Source of the DNA: Gemmatimonadota bacterium
GTDB lineage: Bacteria > Gemmatimonadota > Gemmatimonadetes > Gemmatimonadales > Gemmatimonadaceae
Length of the DNA: 64,000 nt
Reading direction: 5' to 3'
Assembly (NCBI GenBank): GCA_026387915.1
Contig: JAPLKS010000013.1
Location: 62,001-126,000, forward strand
The first letter of the stretch is position 1. The number at the start of each line of letters is the position of its first letter. This document shows positions 1 to 8,910 of the stretch, piece by piece. Under the pieces are notes generated by a model. That model saw only the letters and a list, made by a program, of their open reading frames with translations. It was not told where the DNA came from and made no database searches. The position numbers were made by a program, and so were the translations under genes.

Positions 1-230
1 TACGGGTTCACAATCACCAGCATGTCGCCATTCGGAGCCACCACCATGTGGCGCGGGGCTCCGACATTCGTGGCGTACACCGTGGCGCAAAAGCCAGCCG
101 GCAGAGTGAGATTCGCATTATCCGCGTCGCAGGGGACGGCGGCGCGCGACGGCGCGGAGCTGGCGGCGGCGATGGTCAACAGAGCGCCAAACACGGGAAC
201 GGCGGCGCGGCGAATAAGCCCTCGGGACAT
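1..230 (-). CDS. Exported sorbosone/glucose dehydrogenase-like protein (5' part only)
   Basis: Reading the minus strand from an ATG at 230 gives an open frame to the window edge. The first 28 residues are a clear signal peptide: basic Arg residues, then a hydrophobic run ending in Ala-rich sequence. The mature start is CDADNANLTLPAGFCATVYA, followed by APRHMVVAPNGDML. This is how periplasmic beta-propeller dehydrogenases of the L-sorbosone/PQQ-dependent glucose dehydrogenase group usually begin. A GAGG ribosome-binding sequence lies just upstream of the ATG. Only about 76 residues are visible, so the family is inferred from the opening strand alone and the substrate is unknown. The gene diverges from the beta-propeller gene at 311. 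Confidence 0.6.
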   Translation of the reverse strand, partial: MSRGLIRRAAVPVFGALLTIAAASSAPSRAAVPCDADNANLTLPAGFCATVYATNVGAPRHMVVAPNGDMLVIVNP

Positions 231-276
231 CAATACCTCGTGGCGATGGTTCTGGACGGCGGTGCAATCGCGTAAA

Positions 277-289
277 GTATAGTCTATAC
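277..289. promoter_or_regulatory. Palindrome in the divergent promoter region
   Basis: GTATAG-T-CTATAC is a perfect inverted repeat in the 80-base gap between the divergent genes at 230 and 311. It contains TATAGT/TATAGA-like hexamers on both strands, so it could provide -10 elements for both genes or be an operator. No convincing -35 was identified. Confidence 0.35.
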
Positions 290-310
290 CTCCTCCCGAA
301 CGGAGAGTTC

Positions 311-1345
311 ATGCGCACTTTCGTCCTGATCCCCGCGGTCGCCCTCTGCCTCAGCTTCACCCGTTCGGCCGCGGCCCAACGGCCCGGGCTGATTGTGCTC
401 AACAAGAGCGAAGCCACAGCGTCCATCCTCGACCTGGCCGACGGGCGCACCCTGGCCACCATGCCGGTGGGCGATGGGCCGCACGAAGTGGCCGTCTCCC
501 CAGACGGCCGGTGGGCGATGGCTGCCAACTACGGCGGCACCACCCCCGGCCACTCGCTCACGCTCCTCGACCTTCGGACCCGAACCGTCGTGCGCACCAT
601 CGAGCTGGGGGAGTTTCAGCGCCCCCACGGCATGGCGTGGCTCCCCGATGGCAAACGCGTCGTCGTCACGAGCGAGCTGGCGCAGGCCGTGATTGTGGTG
701 GCCGCCGAAACGGGGAAGATCGAAAAAACCATCCGCACCAACGTGGGCGGCACGCACCTGCTGGTGCTCGCCAAGGACGGTTCGCGCGTCTGGACCTCCA
801 ACATCAACTCCGGCACCAACTCGCTCATCGATCTCGAACGCGGCGTGGTGGTCAAGACCGCCGCGAACGGAAAGGGACCGGAAGCCATCGACCTCTCCCC
901 CGACGGCAAAGAACTCTGGACCGCCGACCGGCCGCTCAACCGCCTCACCGTGCTCGACGCCAACACGCTCGACTCACTCGCCGCTTGGCCCACGGGACTC
1001 TTTCCCAACCGTCTGCACTTTACCCCAGACGGCAAATGGGTGCTCCAGTCCAACGCGCAGTCGGGCACCGTGAGCGTCTACGATGCCAAAGCGCGCACGC
1101 TGGCTGGCACGATCGCATTTGCCTACGACGAAACGATCGCCAAGTCGACCATGCTCAATCAGTTTGGTCGCTCCGCCACGCCGCTCGGCATTCTCATTGC
1201 CCCAGACGGCAAGCGCGCGTGGGTGGCACTCGCCGCGCATGATCGGCTCGCCGAAGTCGACATCGCGTCGCGACGTGTGCTGCGCATGCTCACCGCCGGC
1301 CGCGAGCCGGACGGCATGGCGTACCTCCCGAACGTTTCGCCCTAA
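311..1345 (+). CDS. Exported YncE/YVTN-type beta-propeller protein
   Basis: This 344-residue protein has a signal peptide (residues 1-22, ending SAAA-Q) followed by repeated propeller blades. The blades carry recurring VSPDG, LSPDG, FTPDG and IAPDG turns (for example VAVSPDGRW near residue 62, IDLSPDGKELW near 197, IAPDGKRAW near 297). These are typical of YncE/YVTN seven-bladed proteins acting in the periplasm. Such proteins often bind ligands or metals, but no catalytic motif is visible. A GGAGAG sequence sits six bases before the ATG. The stop overlaps the end of the convergent recG by four bases. The role is unknown; the divergent neighbour is another exported propeller protein. Confidence 0.8.
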   Translation: MRTFVLIPAVALCLSFTRSAAAQRPGLIVLNKSEATASILDLADGRTLATMPVGDGPHEVAVSPDGRWAMAANYGGTTPGHSLTLLDLRTRTVVRTIELGEFQRPHGMAWLPDGKRVVVTSELAQAVIVVAAETGKIEKTIRTNVGGTHLLVLAKDGSRVWTSNINSGTNSLIDLERGVVVKTAANGKGPEAIDLSPDGKELWTADRPLNRLTVLDANTLDSLAAWPTGLFPNRLHFTPDGKWVLQSNAQSGTVSVYDAKARTLAGTIAFAYDETIAKSTMLNQFGRSATPLGILIAPDGKRAWVALAAHDRLAEVDIASRRVLRMLTAGREPDGMAYLPNVSP

Positions 1346-3426
1346 CCGACGCGGAACAGTTCGATGGCGCGTGCGTAGCGTTTGCGCAGCACGTCGTGGA
1401 AGGGCTTGTGCGCGGGCTTGGTGAGCGCGGGGTCGTCGGCAAGGAGTTCTGCCGCCGCCTCGCGCGCCACGTCGTTGAGCGCCTCGTCACGGAGCGGGTC
1501 GGCAATGCGGAACATGGCCTCGCCGTGCTGACGCTCGCCGAACAGGTCACCCATCCCGCGTAGGCGAAGGTCGGCACGCGCAATCTCAAAGCCGTCCTCG
1601 GTGTCCACAAAAATGTCGAGGCGTTCGGCCGTCTCCGGCCCCACGTCGCCAAGCAGAATACAGAATGACTCCGCCGCGCCGCGTCCGACGCGGCCGCGCA
1701 ACTGGTGGAGTTGCGAGAGGCCGAAGCGCTCGGGATGCTCAATGAGCATGACCGTGGCGTTCGCGACATCGATGCCAACTTCGATCACCGTGGTCGCGAC
1801 GAGGACGTCGATACTGCCGTCGCGGAACGCACGCATCGTGACGTCCTTCTCGTCTGACGACAGTTTGCCGTGCAACAGCGCCACACGACGGTGTGCAAAT
1901 GGGCCTGAGCGGAGTTCATCAAAGGCCTGTGTGGCTGCGCGGAGCACGAGCTTCTCACTTTCCTCGATGATCGGCAGCACGACGTATGCCTGCCGCCCCG
2001 CCTCTACCTGCTGCTCGAGAAAGGCATACACTTTTTCGCGCGCGCGCGACGGACGCCGCGCCGTGGTCACCGGCTGACGGCCCGGCGGACGCTCGTCGAG
2101 CACACTCACGTCGAGGTCGCCATACAGCGTGAGGGCGAGCGAACGCGGAATGGGCGTCGCCGACATCAAGAGCACATCGGGGCGCGCGCCCTTTTTGGCG
2201 AGGGCGCCACGTTGCTCCACGCCAAACCGATGTTGTTCATCCACCACCGCGAGGCCGAGTCGGGCAAACTGTGTGTCGTCCTGCACCAGCGCGTGCGTGC
2301 CCACGGCGAGCACGGGCTCGTCCTTGGCCAATCGCGCGGCCACCTCGCGCCTCGCTTTGGCTCCAAGGCTACCGGTGACAAGCAGAGGCTCAATGCCGAG
2401 CGGTGCCAAGAGTGTGGTGAAGGTGCGCGCGTGCTGTTCGGCCAGGAGTTCGGTGGGCGCCATCACGGCGGCCTGGCAGCCGTTCTCCATTGCAAGCAAC
2501 GATGCGAACAGCGCGACCACTGTCTTGCCGCTCCCCACGTCGCCCTGCAACAAACGGTGCATGCGGCGGTCGCTACACATGTCGGCCACGATCTCGCGCG
2601 TGGCACGCACCTGCGCGCCCGTCAGCTCAAAGGGGAGCGCGGCCTTGAGGCGCGTGGTGAGATCGCGTCGATTCTCAAAGCGAATGCCGCTGCGCGCCTC
2701 TCGGGCCAGCGCCTTAGCACGCGCCTGCAACACGTGCACGGAGAGCAGCTCCTCGAATGCCAACCGAGCGCGTCCGTAATGCGCCGCGACGAGCGAGTTG
2801 GGCCGATGCACGGCGCGCAGCGCTTCGGGCAACGTGGGCACGCCGGCCCGCGCGAGCATCGGAGCGGGGAGATACTCCTCAAAACAGGGGAGGTACTCAT
2901 CGAGGTGCCGCTCGATGAGCCCACGAATCTGTTTGAATGAAAACCCTTCGGTGGCCGGGTACACCGAGAGCACCCGCCCCTCGGCGGTTCCCACCTCATC
3001 GGCACCAAGATTAACGAACTCGCGCGGCACCAACTGACGGCCGTGAAAGAATCGCACCGGCCCGGTGACGAGCAGCACGTCGTCCTTTTTGATGGTGCGG
3101 TCGAGAAACGGCTGCCCCGGCCACGAACACTCAATCAGTCCGCTGTCGTCTTGCAGCACCGCCTGAAACACCCGCAACCCTTTGCGCGTGGGGAGCACAC
3201 CTTTTGAAACCACGTGCCCCACGACGGTGACATCGTCACCGATCCGAAGCTTGGCAATTGGCGTGACCGTGCTCGCGTCTTCGTAGCGATGCGGGATATG
3301 CAGAAAGAGATCGCGTGCCGTGAAGATGCCGAGCCGGCGCAGCGCGTCCGCCCGTGCGGGGCCGACACCGGAGAGATAGGTGACGGCCGTGTCGAGCGTC
3401 CGCTGCTGCACGCGGCTGTTCTTCAC
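1342..3426 (-). CDS. recG: ATP-dependent DNA helicase RecG
   Basis: RecG reverses stalled replication forks and branch-migrates Holliday junctions. The 694-residue protein has a helix-hairpin-helix-like start (LSGVGPARADALRRLGI, residues 18-34) and an OB-fold wedge domain (about 60-145). Helicase core motifs include Walker A GDVGSGKT (295-302), the DEQH box (396-399), the SATPIPRSLALT segment and the VEVGID-like VIEVGIDVANATV motif. QLRGRVGRG is motif VI. The length matches the family. The start is GTG in the GTGA overlap with the ftsY stop, so recG is translationally coupled to ftsY. It ends convergently against the propeller gene. Confidence 0.97.
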   Translation of the reverse strand: MKNSRVQQRTLDTAVTYLSGVGPARADALRRLGIFTARDLFLHIPHRYEDASTVTPIAKLRIGDDVTVVGHVVSKGVLPTRKGLRVFQAVLQDDSGLIECSWPGQPFLDRTIKKDDVLLVTGPVRFFHGRQLVPREFVNLGADEVGTAEGRVLSVYPATEGFSFKQIRGLIERHLDEYLPCFEEYLPAPMLARAGVPTLPEALRAVHRPNSLVAAHYGRARLAFEELLSVHVLQARAKALAREARSGIRFENRRDLTTRLKAALPFELTGAQVRATREIVADMCSDRRMHRLLQGDVGSGKTVVALFASLLAMENGCQAAVMAPTELLAEQHARTFTTLLAPLGIEPLLVTGSLGAKARREVAARLAKDEPVLAVGTHALVQDDTQFARLGLAVVDEQHRFGVEQRGALAKKGARPDVLLMSATPIPRSLALTLYGDLDVSVLDERPPGRQPVTTARRPSRAREKVYAFLEQQVEAGRQAYVVLPIIEESEKLVLRAATQAFDELRSGPFAHRRVALLHGKLSSDEKDVTMRAFRDGSIDVLVATTVIEVGIDVANATVMLIEHPERFGLSQLHQLRGRVGRGAAESFCILLGDVGPETAERLDIFVDTEDGFEIARADLRLRGMGDLFGERQHGEAMFRIADPLRDEALNDVAREAAAELLADDPALTKPAHKPFHDVLRKRYARAIELFRVG

Positions 3427-4355
3427 GCGTCGAGCAACTCCCGGGCGAACTGGGCGGCGTCGAACGGCACGAGGTCGGCGGCCTGCTCCCCAATGCCAAC
3501 GAACTTCACGGGCACATTCAGCGCTTCGTGAACGGCGAGCACCACGCCACCGCGTGCCGTCCCGTCGAGTTTGGTGACGACGATGCCTGTGATTGGCACC
3601 GAGGCAGAGAAACTCCGCGCCTGCGCCACGGCGTTTTGCCCGATGGTGCCGTCGAGCACCAGCAACGCTTCATGCGGCGCGCTCGGAAGGCGCTTGGCAA
3701 TCACGCGTGCCACTTTGCGCAGTTCTTCCATCAGCCCATCGCTCGTGTGCAAGCGACCGGCGGTATCTACAATCACCACATCGGCGCCACGCGTGACGCC
3801 GGCGTCGATCGCACTGAATGCCACCGCAGCGGGATCGCCGCCGGCTGCGCCCGCCACAAAATCGGCGCCCGAACGTTCCGCCCACACTTTCAACTGGTCA
3901 ATGGCTCCGGCGCGGAACGTGTCGCCCGCGGCAATCAACACACTCTTCCCTTGATCGCGCAGCCGCGACGAGAGTTTCCCAATGAAGGTCGTCTTCCCCG
4001 CCCCGTTCACACCCAGCACGAGGATCACCGTCGGCTTGGATTCCGCAAAAACGAGCGCGGGGTCGTGATGGCCGGAACGCAATGCCGCCTCCACCCCTTC
4101 ACGCAACGCACGTTCAAAGTCGTCGCGCGAACGCACTTCGCCGCTGGCGGCGCGCCGCTGTACCTCGGCTACCAGTCGTGTGGTGACCGGCACACCAAAG
4201 TCGGCCTCGAGCAACATTCGCTCGAGATGCTCCAGCGAGCCGGCATCCACGCCACCGCGCGCGAGCACCCCGACGTCGGTGAGCGCGACATCCTTGAAGC
4301 ACTGCCACAACGAGCGGCGCGGTGCGATGGATTCGGAACGGCGGAACCAAGCCAT
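3423..4355 (-). CDS. ftsY: Signal recognition particle receptor FtsY
   Basis: FtsY is the membrane receptor GTPase that accepts ribosome-nascent chain complexes from SRP (Ffh). The 310-residue protein has an N-terminal four-helix region (about 15-100) and an NG GTPase domain: G1 GVNGAGKTT (115-123), DTFRAGA (145-151), G3 DTAGRLHT (197-204) and G4 TKLDGTARGG near residue 270. It is a short form with almost no acidic A domain before the N domain, unlike the long enterobacterial protein. It lies downstream of the VWA membrane gene with a 29-base gap and overlaps recG by GTGA. Confidence 0.97.
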   Translation of the reverse strand: MAWFRRSESIAPRRSLWQCFKDVALTDVGVLARGGVDAGSLEHLERMLLEADFGVPVTTRLVAEVQRRAASGEVRSRDDFERALREGVEAALRSGHHDPALVFAESKPTVILVLGVNGAGKTTFIGKLSSRLRDQGKSVLIAAGDTFRAGAIDQLKVWAERSGADFVAGAAGGDPAAVAFSAIDAGVTRGADVVIVDTAGRLHTSDGLMEELRKVARVIAKRLPSAPHEALLVLDGTIGQNAVAQARSFSASVPITGIVVTKLDGTARGGVVLAVHEALNVPVKFVGIGEQAADLVPFDAAQFARELLDA

Positions 4356-4384
4356 AATTGAGAACGATGCCTACGGTGCGGGTT

Positions 4385-6178
4385 TCAGCGAAGACCGACT
4401 TTACGCCGCGACATCCATTCCACGCACAGCGCCGTGAGAATGAGTGCGTAGAGCCACCACGCCGCGCGTGCCCGCGGCGCGCGATCGCCGGGAGGTGCGG
4501 CCCCAATCGCCCCGCTTCGCACCGACGGACGGCGCGGCAACCACTCGGCGCTCGCGTTCACCACGAGCAAGCCGTCGGCGCCGCCAACCTTCGTTTCGTA
4601 CACACCCGCCGCAATCGCTGGGGAAACCGCGGTGCCATCATCGCCGGTAAACCGCAGTTGCAGCGTGTCGAACTTCGCCGCGCCTCGACGCCGGATGGCC
4701 ACCGTGGCCAACGAGTCGTGCCCAACACCGCGACGCCAGCGCACTGGTTCGCCAGCCCGCAGCCACGCCGTCGCCGTATGCGCGGCGCGTGCGTCGGTGG
4801 CGTCGCCCGTGAGCCAATCGAAAATCGAACCCCAGAGCGCGGTATAGGCGTCGGCGCTTCGACCGCCGCGAAAGCGCCAGCGCCAGAGCCCCGTTGCTGG
4901 CACCACCACCACGCGTCGCGGTCGCGCCGACCCGGCAACCAATGGACGCTCATCCAGACGGCGCGCGCGACGCGCCATCACACCCACCCAGTCAAAGTCA
5001 TGCCCCACGTCACCAAGCTCAACGGGCGGCAATGAATCCCACGGGAACGCACCAAGCGCCGGCCCGAGGGGCGACGTCGGTGCCGACGTAGCGTAGTAAT
5101 CCTCGCCGTGCTGCACGGGCGGCGCCAACAGCGCGAGCGCGCCACGGGTGAGCGCGCGCGGGGGGCCAAAGAGCAACGTGTCGCCATGGAGAATGGCGAT
5201 CGGCGCATCGGCCAGCGCGCGTTTGACTTCTTCTTCGGTCACCGGCGTGAGCGCACCATCCACGCGCCACTGACCCGGGGCCACTCGGAGATAGCCGCGC
5301 GTTGGCACGGCCAACGTGCCGCGCAACACCGCCAGCGCATAGCGCGCGTCTTCGTCTGGCGACGTGCTCGCAAATACCGCCGACGCGCCGCGTGCGACTT
5401 CCAACACCGCTTGCAACGTGTCGTTGCGCGAGAGGGCATCTCCAGCACTCGTCAGCACGGCGCGTAGCACGCGCGCACCGGCTGCGCCCTGCACCATGCC
5501 GCGCACGCGCAGCTCTCGCTCGGCAAAGGGCGAGAGCGAGTCGAGCGGCACAGTGCCGAACAGCGCACCGTCGAGCGTGATATCCACGCGCCCTGCACCG
5601 CCACCAGCGCCACCGGCCGCGACCACCACGGCGTATTCGGCGGTATCGCCGCTGACGATAGCCGACGGGCCGTCGAGCGACACGACTGCGGCATCGCGAC
5701 GCGGCACGCCATCGAGCAACACGACGCGCGAACCGCCAGGAAGTTCAGTGAGACGTTCGGGATCGTCGAGACGCCCGTCGGTCACCAGCACCACCGCGCG
5801 TCCGGCGCCGAGTGCACGCTCGACCAGCGGGCCAACGCGCGACGCGCCGTCGGTCGGCAGCGCCGCCGCCGCCGCGGAACGAACGGAGTCGCCAATCAAT
5901 AACAGTGAGTCGGCGCCAATCTTTTCGGCGCTCTGGCGCGCTTGCATCCAGAGGGCGCTGTCGCCGGTCACAAGCCAGCTCGAGGATGCATCGAGTGCCG
6001 CGTACGGCCGCGCCGCGCCAGCGCGACCCAGCGGCGCGTCGAGCGCCAGCGCGATGATCATCGTCAGCGCAAAGGCGCGCAATGCGAGTGGCAGGGTGGC
6101 ACGCGAGGCGCCCGTCATGCGGTAGTGCACGACGGTCAGCGCGGGCCCTAGCACGAGTGCGATCAGCCAAATGAGCAT
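4385..6178 (-). CDS. Membrane protein with von Willebrand A-like domain
   Basis: This 597-residue protein has two N-terminal membrane segments (about 2-20 and 29-48) and one near the C terminus (about 570-588, ending EWMSRRKVGLR). Between them is a large extracytoplasmic region. It starts like a vWA fold, with a MIDAS-type LDASSSW (D63, S65, S67) and VLVTDGR (D134) further on. The arrangement recalls the Bat-type and glutamine-amidotransferase-like membrane proteins of aerotolerance operons. No MoxR or Bat neighbour is present; it sits between an M23 peptidase and ftsY. Function is unknown, and metal-dependent protein binding at the membrane is an inference. Confidence 0.65.
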   Translation of the reverse strand: MLIWLIALVLGPALTVVHYRMTGASRATLPLALRAFALTMIIALALDAPLGRAGAARPYAALDASSSWLVTGDSALWMQARQSAEKIGADSLLLIGDSVRSAAAAALPTDGASRVGPLVERALGAGRAVVLVTDGRLDDPERLTELPGGSRVVLLDGVPRRDAAVVSLDGPSAIVSGDTAEYAVVVAAGGAGGGAGRVDITLDGALFGTVPLDSLSPFAERELRVRGMVQGAAGARVLRAVLTSAGDALSRNDTLQAVLEVARGASAVFASTSPDEDARYALAVLRGTLAVPTRGYLRVAPGQWRVDGALTPVTEEEVKRALADAPIAILHGDTLLFGPPRALTRGALALLAPPVQHGEDYYATSAPTSPLGPALGAFPWDSLPPVELGDVGHDFDWVGVMARRARRLDERPLVAGSARPRRVVVVPATGLWRWRFRGGRSADAYTALWGSIFDWLTGDATDARAAHTATAWLRAGEPVRWRRGVGHDSLATVAIRRRGAAKFDTLQLRFTGDDGTAVSPAIAAGVYETKVGGADGLLVVNASAEWLPRRPSVRSGAIGAAPPGDRAPRARAAWWLYALILTALCVEWMSRRKVGLR

Positions 6179-6235
6179 CGGATAAACTTATCCCGCGGCG
6201 CGGCGCGTGGCCTCTGGCCTCACCTGCGGCCCGGC

Positions 6236-7510
6236 TCAGTTCCTGAGTGCTACCCCGGCACCAGAGGGGCGGTCGAGCTGAGCCGCCTCCAGCCGCTGGG
6301 CCACCAAAAAGGGCGTTCGGTCGGCTGCCGCGAGCGGCATCCCCGTTTTGGCGGCGAGCGCCACGCGGGGATCGCGCTGCACCCCGGCCACGAGCACCTC
6401 AAAATGCAGATGCGGGGCCGTGGCGAGCCCCGTCGTCCCCACAAAGCCGATGGTACGCTCCATCTTCACGCGCGCACCGGCCTTGATGCCGGGGGCGAAG
6501 CCGCGCAGGTGCGCGTAGCGGGTGACGTATCCATTGGCGTGCCGAACATCCACGCAGTTGCCGTAACCGGTGCGTTCCCCAACGAACACGACGACGCCAT
6601 CGCCCACCGTTCGCACTGGAGCACCGGCGGCGGCCGCATAGTCGGTGCCTTTGTGCGCGCGCCACTCGCCAAGAATGGGGTGCTTGCGGGGGCCAAAGAC
6701 ACTGGAGATGTGATTGAACTTGAGGGGCGCTTTGAGAAACGCGGCCCGGAGCGAACGCCCTGTGGCATCAAAGAACGCCGCTCCCGCCGCCCCCTTGGGG
6801 GTATAGCGGAACGCCTGCAACTCTTTGCCGCCACGCTCCACACCGGCGGCAAGGACGGCCTTTACTCGCGTCGCACCCAATGGGGAGCGCGCTCGCACAA
6901 AGGCCACGCGCACGCGGTCGCCGTCTTGGAGTTCGCGACTCATATCGATGCGATACTCAAAGATATCGGCAATAGCCCAGGCGAGTTCGACGCGGGAGGC
7001 TTTGGACGGGAGGGTCTTACCGGCCCCTTCGTCGAGCGCGTCGTAGAGCGTGGAATGCACCACGCCATGAGCCACCACGGTGTCGAGCGCCCACTCCACG
7101 CGCTCGTCGCGCGCCGTCCAGGGGCCGTTGGGCCGCCGGGTCAGGTGCAGGGTACGCTCGGGGGACAGTTGCACCGACACCTTACTGGGCGCGAGCCGCG
7201 CATCGCCCTGTCGCAGCCCTACAAAGCCCACCACGAGGCCTGCGGGAATGTGCCGCGGGTCGATAGCCGTGGCGGCGTGTAGCGCAGCGGAGGCTTCGAC
7301 CGCGGTCAATCCGTGCTTCTGGAGGAGCGAAAGCAACGTTTGCCCAGCATCGAGGGTGTCGAACTGCTGCCAGGCGCCGCGCGCGCGTCCCGCGCCGTCC
7401 GGCCGTCGCTCGTCTGTAGACGCCGTATTGGGCCATACATACAACACGGCGGCGGCCGAGAGGGCCGCCGCCGCGAAAACTCCAAGCGCCGTCGTTCGCG
7501 GCAGCGCCAT
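6236..7510 (-). CDS. M23 family peptidoglycan endopeptidase, membrane anchored
   Basis: This predicted zinc metallopeptidase cuts peptidoglycan cross-links in the periplasm. The 424-residue protein has an N-terminal signal/anchor (about 7-26) and a LysM/OapA-like segment (about 50-100). A middle beta-rich region precedes the M23/LytM domain (about 265-375), which has HKGTD (H286, D290) and HLHFE (H367, H369), giving the full zinc set. The ATG at 7510 overlaps the ftsZ TGA by one base; a TTG one codon earlier is the alternative. Coupling to ftsZ suggests septal peptidoglycan hydrolysis or hydrolase activation. All metal ligands are present, so it is probably active rather than an EnvC-type degenerate activator. 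Confidence 0.88.
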   Translation of the reverse strand: MALPRTTALGVFAAAALSAAAVLYVWPNTASTDERRPDGAGRARGAWQQFDTLDAGQTLLSLLQKHGLTAVEASAALHAATAIDPRHIPAGLVVGFVGLRQGDARLAPSKVSVQLSPERTLHLTRRPNGPWTARDERVEWALDTVVAHGVVHSTLYDALDEGAGKTLPSKASRVELAWAIADIFEYRIDMSRELQDGDRVRVAFVRARSPLGATRVKAVLAAGVERGGKELQAFRYTPKGAAGAAFFDATGRSLRAAFLKAPLKFNHISSVFGPRKHPILGEWRAHKGTDYAAAAGAPVRTVGDGVVVFVGERTGYGNCVDVRHANGYVTRYAHLRGFAPGIKAGARVKMERTIGFVGTTGLATAPHLHFEVLVAGVQRDPRVALAAKTGMPLAAADRTPFLVAQRLEAAQLDRPSGAGVALRN

Positions 7511-8706
7511 CAATCCATCTGTCGCCGAATGAACGTCGGGATTTCGAGATCGTCGAGGTCGTTCATCGGGCGGCGCTCAGGCGCGGCGGCCGGCGCGGGG
7601 CGACGAGCCGGAGCGGCTCCACCCGTGGCCGAGCCTTGGTAGGCGCTGCCAATGACTGGCTTGGGACGGCTGCCGTCGATCGGGATCACCGGTGTGCCAG
7701 TGGCCGACGACGTGCGAGCGGAGGAACTTCCCACCGACCCCGCCGCCTTGCCGAAGCCTGTTGCCACGACGGTCACACGAATCTCGCCAGTCATGGCCGG
7801 CTCGCGCACCGTACCAAAGATGATTTCCGCGTCGTCGCCCGCCGCATCGTGAATGATGTCGGCAACGCCGGTCACTTCACCGAGCGTGAGGTCGTCGCCG
7901 CCGGTGACGTTAATCAGCACGCCGCGCGCGCCGAGGATGGAGACGTTGTCGAGGAGCGGGCTGGAGATCGCCTGCTGAGCCGCTTCCATCGTGCGGTTCT
8001 CACCGCGACCGATGCCCGTGCCCATAAGTGCCGCGCCACCGTCCTTCATAATGGTGCGTACGTCGGCAAAGTCCACGTTGATGAGGCCCACACCGCTGAT
8101 GATGTTCGAGATACCGCTCGTGGCGTGCAGCAGCACTTCGTCGGCCTTCTTGAGCGCGTCCTGGAACGGAATCCCCTTGCCCACGACGGCAAGCAACCGC
8201 TCGTTGGGCACGACGATCATCGTGTCGACGTGCTTGGCCATCTCGGCGATCCCCTCTTCGGCCTGACGCATACGCTTGCGTCCTTCAAAGAGGAACGGCT
8301 TGGTGACAATGCCAACGGTCAGTGCTCCCGCTTCACGCGCGAGCTCGCACACGATTGGCGCTGCGCCGGTACCAGTGCCGCCACCCATGCCGCAGGTCAC
8401 GAACACGAGGTCGGCGCCCGCCAGCACCTTCAGCACTTCGTCGCGATTTTCTTCAATGGCCTGTCGGCCGATTTCCGGACGGGCGCCAGCGCCGAGACCG
8501 CGCGTCAGCTTTTTGCCAATCTGGATTTTGACGTCGGATTTGGAACTGAGTAGCGCTTGCGCGTCGGTGTTAACCGAAATGAACTCAACGCCAGCGAGCG
8601 CTTCTTCGATCATTCGATTCACTGCATTGCCACCGCCGCCACCAACACCCACCACCTTCATGCGGGCTTGCTGTGCAGGGGCTTCGTCGAACTCGAAGAT
8701 GCTCAT
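7510..8706 (-). CDS. ftsZ: Cell division tubulin FtsZ
   Basis: FtsZ polymerises with GTP into the Z ring. The 398-residue protein shows VIGVGGGG-type start KVVGVGGGGGNAVNRM, tubulin signature GGGTGTG (about 108-114), NVDFADVRTIM in the T7-loop region and a C-terminal conserved peptide IPTFIRRQ that binds FtsA and other partners. The linker (about 320-380) is rich in Ser, Ala and Pro. I chose the ATG at 8706 (MSIFEFDE), which has AAGGGAG upstream; a TTG at 8736 would add ten residues. It is separated from ftsA by a 204-base gap with a strong hairpin and overlaps the M23 gene by one base. Confidence 0.98.
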   Translation of the reverse strand: MSIFEFDEAPAQQARMKVVGVGGGGGNAVNRMIEEALAGVEFISVNTDAQALLSSKSDVKIQIGKKLTRGLGAGARPEIGRQAIEENRDEVLKVLAGADLVFVTCGMGGGTGTGAAPIVCELAREAGALTVGIVTKPFLFEGRKRMRQAEEGIAEMAKHVDTMIVVPNERLLAVVGKGIPFQDALKKADEVLLHATSGISNIISGVGLINVDFADVRTIMKDGGAALMGTGIGRGENRTMEAAQQAISSPLLDNVSILGARGVLINVTGGDDLTLGEVTGVADIIHDAAGDDAEIIFGTVREPAMTGEIRVTVVATGFGKAAGSVGSSSARTSSATGTPVIPIDGSRPKPVIGSAYQGSATGGAAPARRPAPAAAPERRPMNDLDDLEIPTFIRRQMD

Positions 8707-8777
8707 GGCGCGTGGCGCTCCCTTTTTCTCGCTCAAGTTTCACCTAGGGCCGATCGCGGCCCGCTTGCTGGGCGGAA

Positions 8778-8813
8778 ATATACGCGCGTGGTGCGTTCGC
8801 ACCACGTGTATAT
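8778..8813 (-). promoter_or_regulatory. Hairpin between ftsA and ftsZ
   Basis: An imperfect inverted repeat, with arms ATATAC-gcg-CGTGGTGCG and CGCACCACG-t-GTATAT around a TT centre, forms a long stem in the ftsA-ftsZ gap. On the minus strand it follows a T7 run at about 8827-8833 and precedes the ftsZ start by some 70 bases. It lacks a terminator-type U tract, so an operator, processing site or attenuator controlling ftsZ dosage is more likely than a full stop. Confidence 0.5.
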
Positions 8814-8910
8814 GACGACCAATCGGTAAAAAAAGCACAGGAGCAAGCAAGCGCGGTTTTCCACACGGCAGAGCGACCGGAGCGCTTTGTGAGACTGGAG
8901 AAAACTCCGC

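Noticed and set aside
22-757. Several overlapping open frames at the left edge
   Set aside because: They are shadows of the minus-strand dehydrogenase-like start and the plus-strand propeller gene; reading the minus strand from 230 explains the first part.
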